This document shows positions 61,984-64,000 of a DNA stretch of 64,000 nt, in pieces. Position 1 is the first letter of the stretch. Every line of letters begins with the position of its first letter. The position numbers and the translations under genes are program-made. The stretch comes from Vibrio sp. 99-8-1 (lineage in GTDB: Bacteria; Pseudomonadota; Gammaproteobacteria; Enterobacterales; Vibrionaceae), in assembly GCF_013114595.1 (NCBI RefSeq), contig NZ_VTXE01000016.1, forward strand, positions 62,001 through 126,000, written 5' to 3'. The notes under the pieces are model-generated. The model made no database searches. It worked only from the letters and a program-made list of their open reading frames with translations, and was not told the origin of the DNA.

Positions 61984-63495
61984 ATGAGTGAATCGATACA
62001 GACTGTCGCGGTTATCGGTGCCGGCACGATGGGAGCGGGGATTGCTCAAGTGGCCGCACAAGCAGGCTATCAAGCGGTGCTTTTTGACCTACAAGAAGGA
62101 AAAGCGCTAGACGCCAAAAGTACCATAGAGAAACAGTTAACTAAGCGCGTTACCCGCGCCAAAATGACTCAGGAAAATCTCGATGCTTTGTTACAGCGGA
62201 TTGAGTGCTCAACGCAATTGCAAGATGTAGCGAAAGCGGATTTAGTCATCGAAGCAATTGTTGAAAACCTGCAAATCAAACAGAGCCTTTTTCAAGACTT
62301 AGAGAAAATATGTCGCAACGACTGCCTATTAGCCAGTAATACTTCTTCCATATCGATTACTTCTATCGCGAGTGCGTTAGAGAAACCAGAGCGATTTGTA
62401 GGGCTGCACTTTTTTAACCCTGCACCATTGATGAAATTGGTTGAAGTGGTCCGAGGCATCGCTACCGATGACAACGTCTGCCAACAAGCGAAATTGTGGG
62501 CCCAGTCATGTGGCAAACACGCGGTGGTTACTCGTTCACTGCCGGGATTTATTGTTAATCGAGTTGCTCGCCCATTTTACGCAGAAGCGCTTCGGGCATT
62601 AGAGGTGCGCGCGGCGACGATAGAAGATATTGACTACTGTTTAACACAAGCCGGGCAGTTCAAAATGGGGCCTTTTAGCTTGATGGATCTCATTGGCCAT
62701 GACGTTAACTATGCTGTGACCAAAAGCGTCTACGATGCTTTCTACCAAGATAAACGTTTTGTACCGTCACTGATTCAAAAAGAGCTGGTTGACGCTGGGT
62801 TTTTGGGGCGTAAATCCGGACGAGGCTTTTATCACTATTCGGACTCGGCGCCACTCACCGCACCCAACTTTGCTGCGATTACCCCTCTGGGAACTCAGCC
62901 ACCATCGATAACGCTACACGGAGATTGGTGCTCTGCTACTACATTCGTCGAATTGACAGGTGCACCTCTATCGGAAGCAAATAACGATACGCCATACGCT
63001 GACATTAACGGCGTATACGTCGCGCCAACCCAAGGTATCAGTGCTTATCAGTTGGCAGATACCCTTGAACGTCCAGTGGTTTTATTTGACTTTTGCCAAG
63101 ACTATCACGCTAGTGAGGTGATTATTCTCGCGTCAGCAGAACAGAATAGCCAAAAAGAGACCGAATCTGTGGTGGCTTACTTTCAAAGTAAAGGTAAACA
63201 CGTACTACTAATTGACGACTATCCGGGGCTGATTGTCTGGCGTACATGGTGCATGCTTATCAATGAGGCGCTCGACTTGGCGAATCAAGATGGCGCATCC
63301 ATGCCAGATATCGATACGGCAATGAAGAGCGGCGTGAATTATCCAAGCGGGCCAATAGAGCAAGGAGAGCATGTTGGCTGGCAAAAAGTACTGACTACCC
63401 TAATGAATTTACAGCAGTTTTACGGTGAAGAGCGCTATCGCCCATCGCCACTGCTGAGTCGATTCGCGCTGACCAGAAAAGGAAACAAAACATGA
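61984..63495 (+). CDS. paaH: PaaH, 3-hydroxyadipyl-CoA dehydrogenase
   Basis: A 503-residue enzyme with two 3-hydroxyacyl-CoA dehydrogenase units. The NAD site is VIGAGTMGAGIAQVAAQAGYQAVLFD, with family blocks VGLHFFNPAPLMKLVEVVRG and TRSLPGFIVNRVARPFYAEALR; the second C-terminal unit ends near ALTRKG. It oxidises 3-hydroxyadipyl-CoA to 3-oxoadipyl-CoA. Start ATG 61984; a longer frame overlaps paaG. Its stop overlaps the paaI start (ATGA). Confidence 0.94.
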   Translation: MSESIQTVAVIGAGTMGAGIAQVAAQAGYQAVLFDLQEGKALDAKSTIEKQLTKRVTRAKMTQENLDALLQRIECSTQLQDVAKADLVIEAIVENLQIKQSLFQDLEKICRNDCLLASNTSSISITSIASALEKPERFVGLHFFNPAPLMKLVEVVRGIATDDNVCQQAKLWAQSCGKHAVVTRSLPGFIVNRVARPFYAEALRALEVRAATIEDIDYCLTQAGQFKMGPFSLMDLIGHDVNYAVTKSVYDAFYQDKRFVPSLIQKELVDAGFLGRKSGRGFYHYSDSAPLTAPNFAAITPLGTQPPSITLHGDWCSATTFVELTGAPLSEANNDTPYADINGVYVAPTQGISAYQLADTLERPVVLFDFCQDYHASEVIILASAEQNSQKETESVVAYFQSKGKHVLLIDDYPGLIVWRTWCMLINEALDLANQDGASMPDIDTAMKSGVNYPSGPIEQGEHVGWQKVLTTLMNLQQFYGEERYRPSPLLSRFALTRKGNKT

Positions 63496-64000
63496 CTTTA
63501 TCTACCTCAGCAAAGGTGCAACAAGAAAACCAGCTGCAGACAGTTGAACCAGACGCCGCCGAACAATTGATTGCCGAGCGAAACACGGCAGAACGAGCGG
63601 TAGCCGCGATGTTGCAGCATGATCACTGTACCAAAGAGATGGGCATGGAAGTGGTTGATGTAGCAAAGGGCAGCGCCACTGTGATCATGCGAGTGACACA
63701 AGCAATGTTAAACGGACACAGTAGTTGCCATGGCGGTATGTTGTTCGCCCTTGGGGACAGCGCATTTGCCTTCGCGTGCAATAGCGAAAATCAGGCAGCG
63801 GTCGCGGCGGGGTGCAGTATTGAGTATATCCGACCAGCGTTCGAAGGAGACCAGCTTACCGCGGTTGCTCAAGTAAAAACACAGGGAAAAATTACCGGTA
63901 CTTATGATGTGGAAATAAGTAACCAACATAATAAATTGGTGGCGCTATTTCGTGGTAAGTCCCATCGAATTGGCAAGCAACTTGTTGAAGAGGATATCTA
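63492..64000 (+). CDS. paaI: PaaI, hotdog-fold thioesterase, cut at the window edge
   Basis: The frame opens at ATG 63492, overlapping paaH by four bases, and runs to the last base, where TA is the start of a probable stop codon; the protein is then about 169 residues. HGGMLFALGDSAFAFACNS is the PaaI hotdog helix with the catalytic aspartate region, and CSIEYIRPAFEGDQLTAVAQ is the following strand. It releases CoA from dead-end hydroxyphenylacetyl-CoA intermediates. The first 28 residues are an extension absent from the 140-residue E. coli PaaI. Confidence 0.9.
   Translation, partial: MTLSTSAKVQQENQLQTVEPDAAEQLIAERNTAERAVAAMLQHDHCTKEMGMEVVDVAKGSATVIMRVTQAMLNGHSSCHGGMLFALGDSAFAFACNSENQAAVAAGCSIEYIRPAFEGDQLTAVAQVKTQGKITGTYDVEISNQHNKLVALFRGKSHRIGKQLVEEDI

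Noticed and set aside
1-64000. CRISPR arrays, tRNA/rRNA genes, insertion sequences, prophage or integron attC sites
   Set aside because: Looked for repeated spaced units, tRNA cloverleaf ends, transposase motifs and attC-like ends; none seen.

Overview
The window reads as chromosomal DNA of a marine gamma-proteobacterium, most likely a Vibrio or close relative. The evidence is moderate-to-low GC, short intergenic gaps with strong U-tract terminators, a Vibrio-type Fur box and Vibrio-like gene families (NorR/NnrS, DAACS, AbgT, TRAP and BCCT transporters, GGDEF proteins). The species call is inference. I see no rRNA, tRNA, CRISPR array, insertion sequence or prophage.

Layout. 0-1.7 kb: end of a dicarboxylate/amino-acid symporter, a REP-like palindromic element and a DMT permease. 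1.7-12.5 kb: a carbohydrate locus with a GT4 glycosyltransferase diverging from a GH13_18 phosphorylase, a complete ABC importer, an unassigned 613-aa protein resembling a nucleotide-sugar transferase, and a LacI-type regulator; two identical-core palindromes (AAAACCGGTTTT) sit in the divergent promoter. It resembles glucosylglycerate/glucosylglycerol/sucrose phosphorolysis loci. 12.5-14.7 kb: AraC regulator, a small membrane protein and a GAF-GGDEF protein. 15.0-20.5 kb: a nucleotide-sugar epimerase, PAP2 phosphatase, ArnT-like transferase, UPF0104 membrane protein and ArnC-like GT2. Together these look like a lipid-carrier glycan (possibly lipid A/core galacturonic acid) modification set. 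20.5-26.1 kb: a GltD-like flavoprotein with ferredoxin domain plus pyruvate:ferredoxin/flavodoxin oxidoreductase, preceded by a Fur-like box.

26.2-30.7 kb: a membrane diguanylate cyclase, then a nitric-oxide response island: norR, nnrS and, divergent from norR, a 42-aa membrane protein. Both nnrS and the small gene have a sigma-54 promoter (GG-N10-GC) and three GT-N7-AC NorR-type sites. 31-36.8 kb: an orphan periplasmic binding protein, then a BCCT transporter, an enolase-superfamily enzyme and an FAD oxidoreductase under a divergent GntR regulator, probably for catabolism of a betaine-like solute. 36.8-48.6 kb: mixed single genes (YddG-like exporter, TetR with metallo-beta-lactamase lipoprotein, SLAC1/TehA channel, cytochrome b561 with cytochrome c', MocR with a PNPOx-family protein, a 24-aa minus-strand ORF with its own terminator, dCMP deaminase, AbgT and MFS transporters).

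48.6-64 kb: a GH3 glycosidase without signal peptide, a TRAP transporter operon, and the phenylacetate catabolic set paaZ, paaABCDE, paaF, paaG, paaH and paaI; the last runs to the window edge. PaaABCDE epoxidises phenylacetyl-CoA, PaaG isomerises to the oxepin, PaaZ opens the ring, PaaF/PaaH carry out beta-oxidation steps, and PaaI is the rescue thioesterase. The ligase (paaK), thiolase (paaJ) and any PaaX/PaaR regulator are not in the window and may lie downstream.
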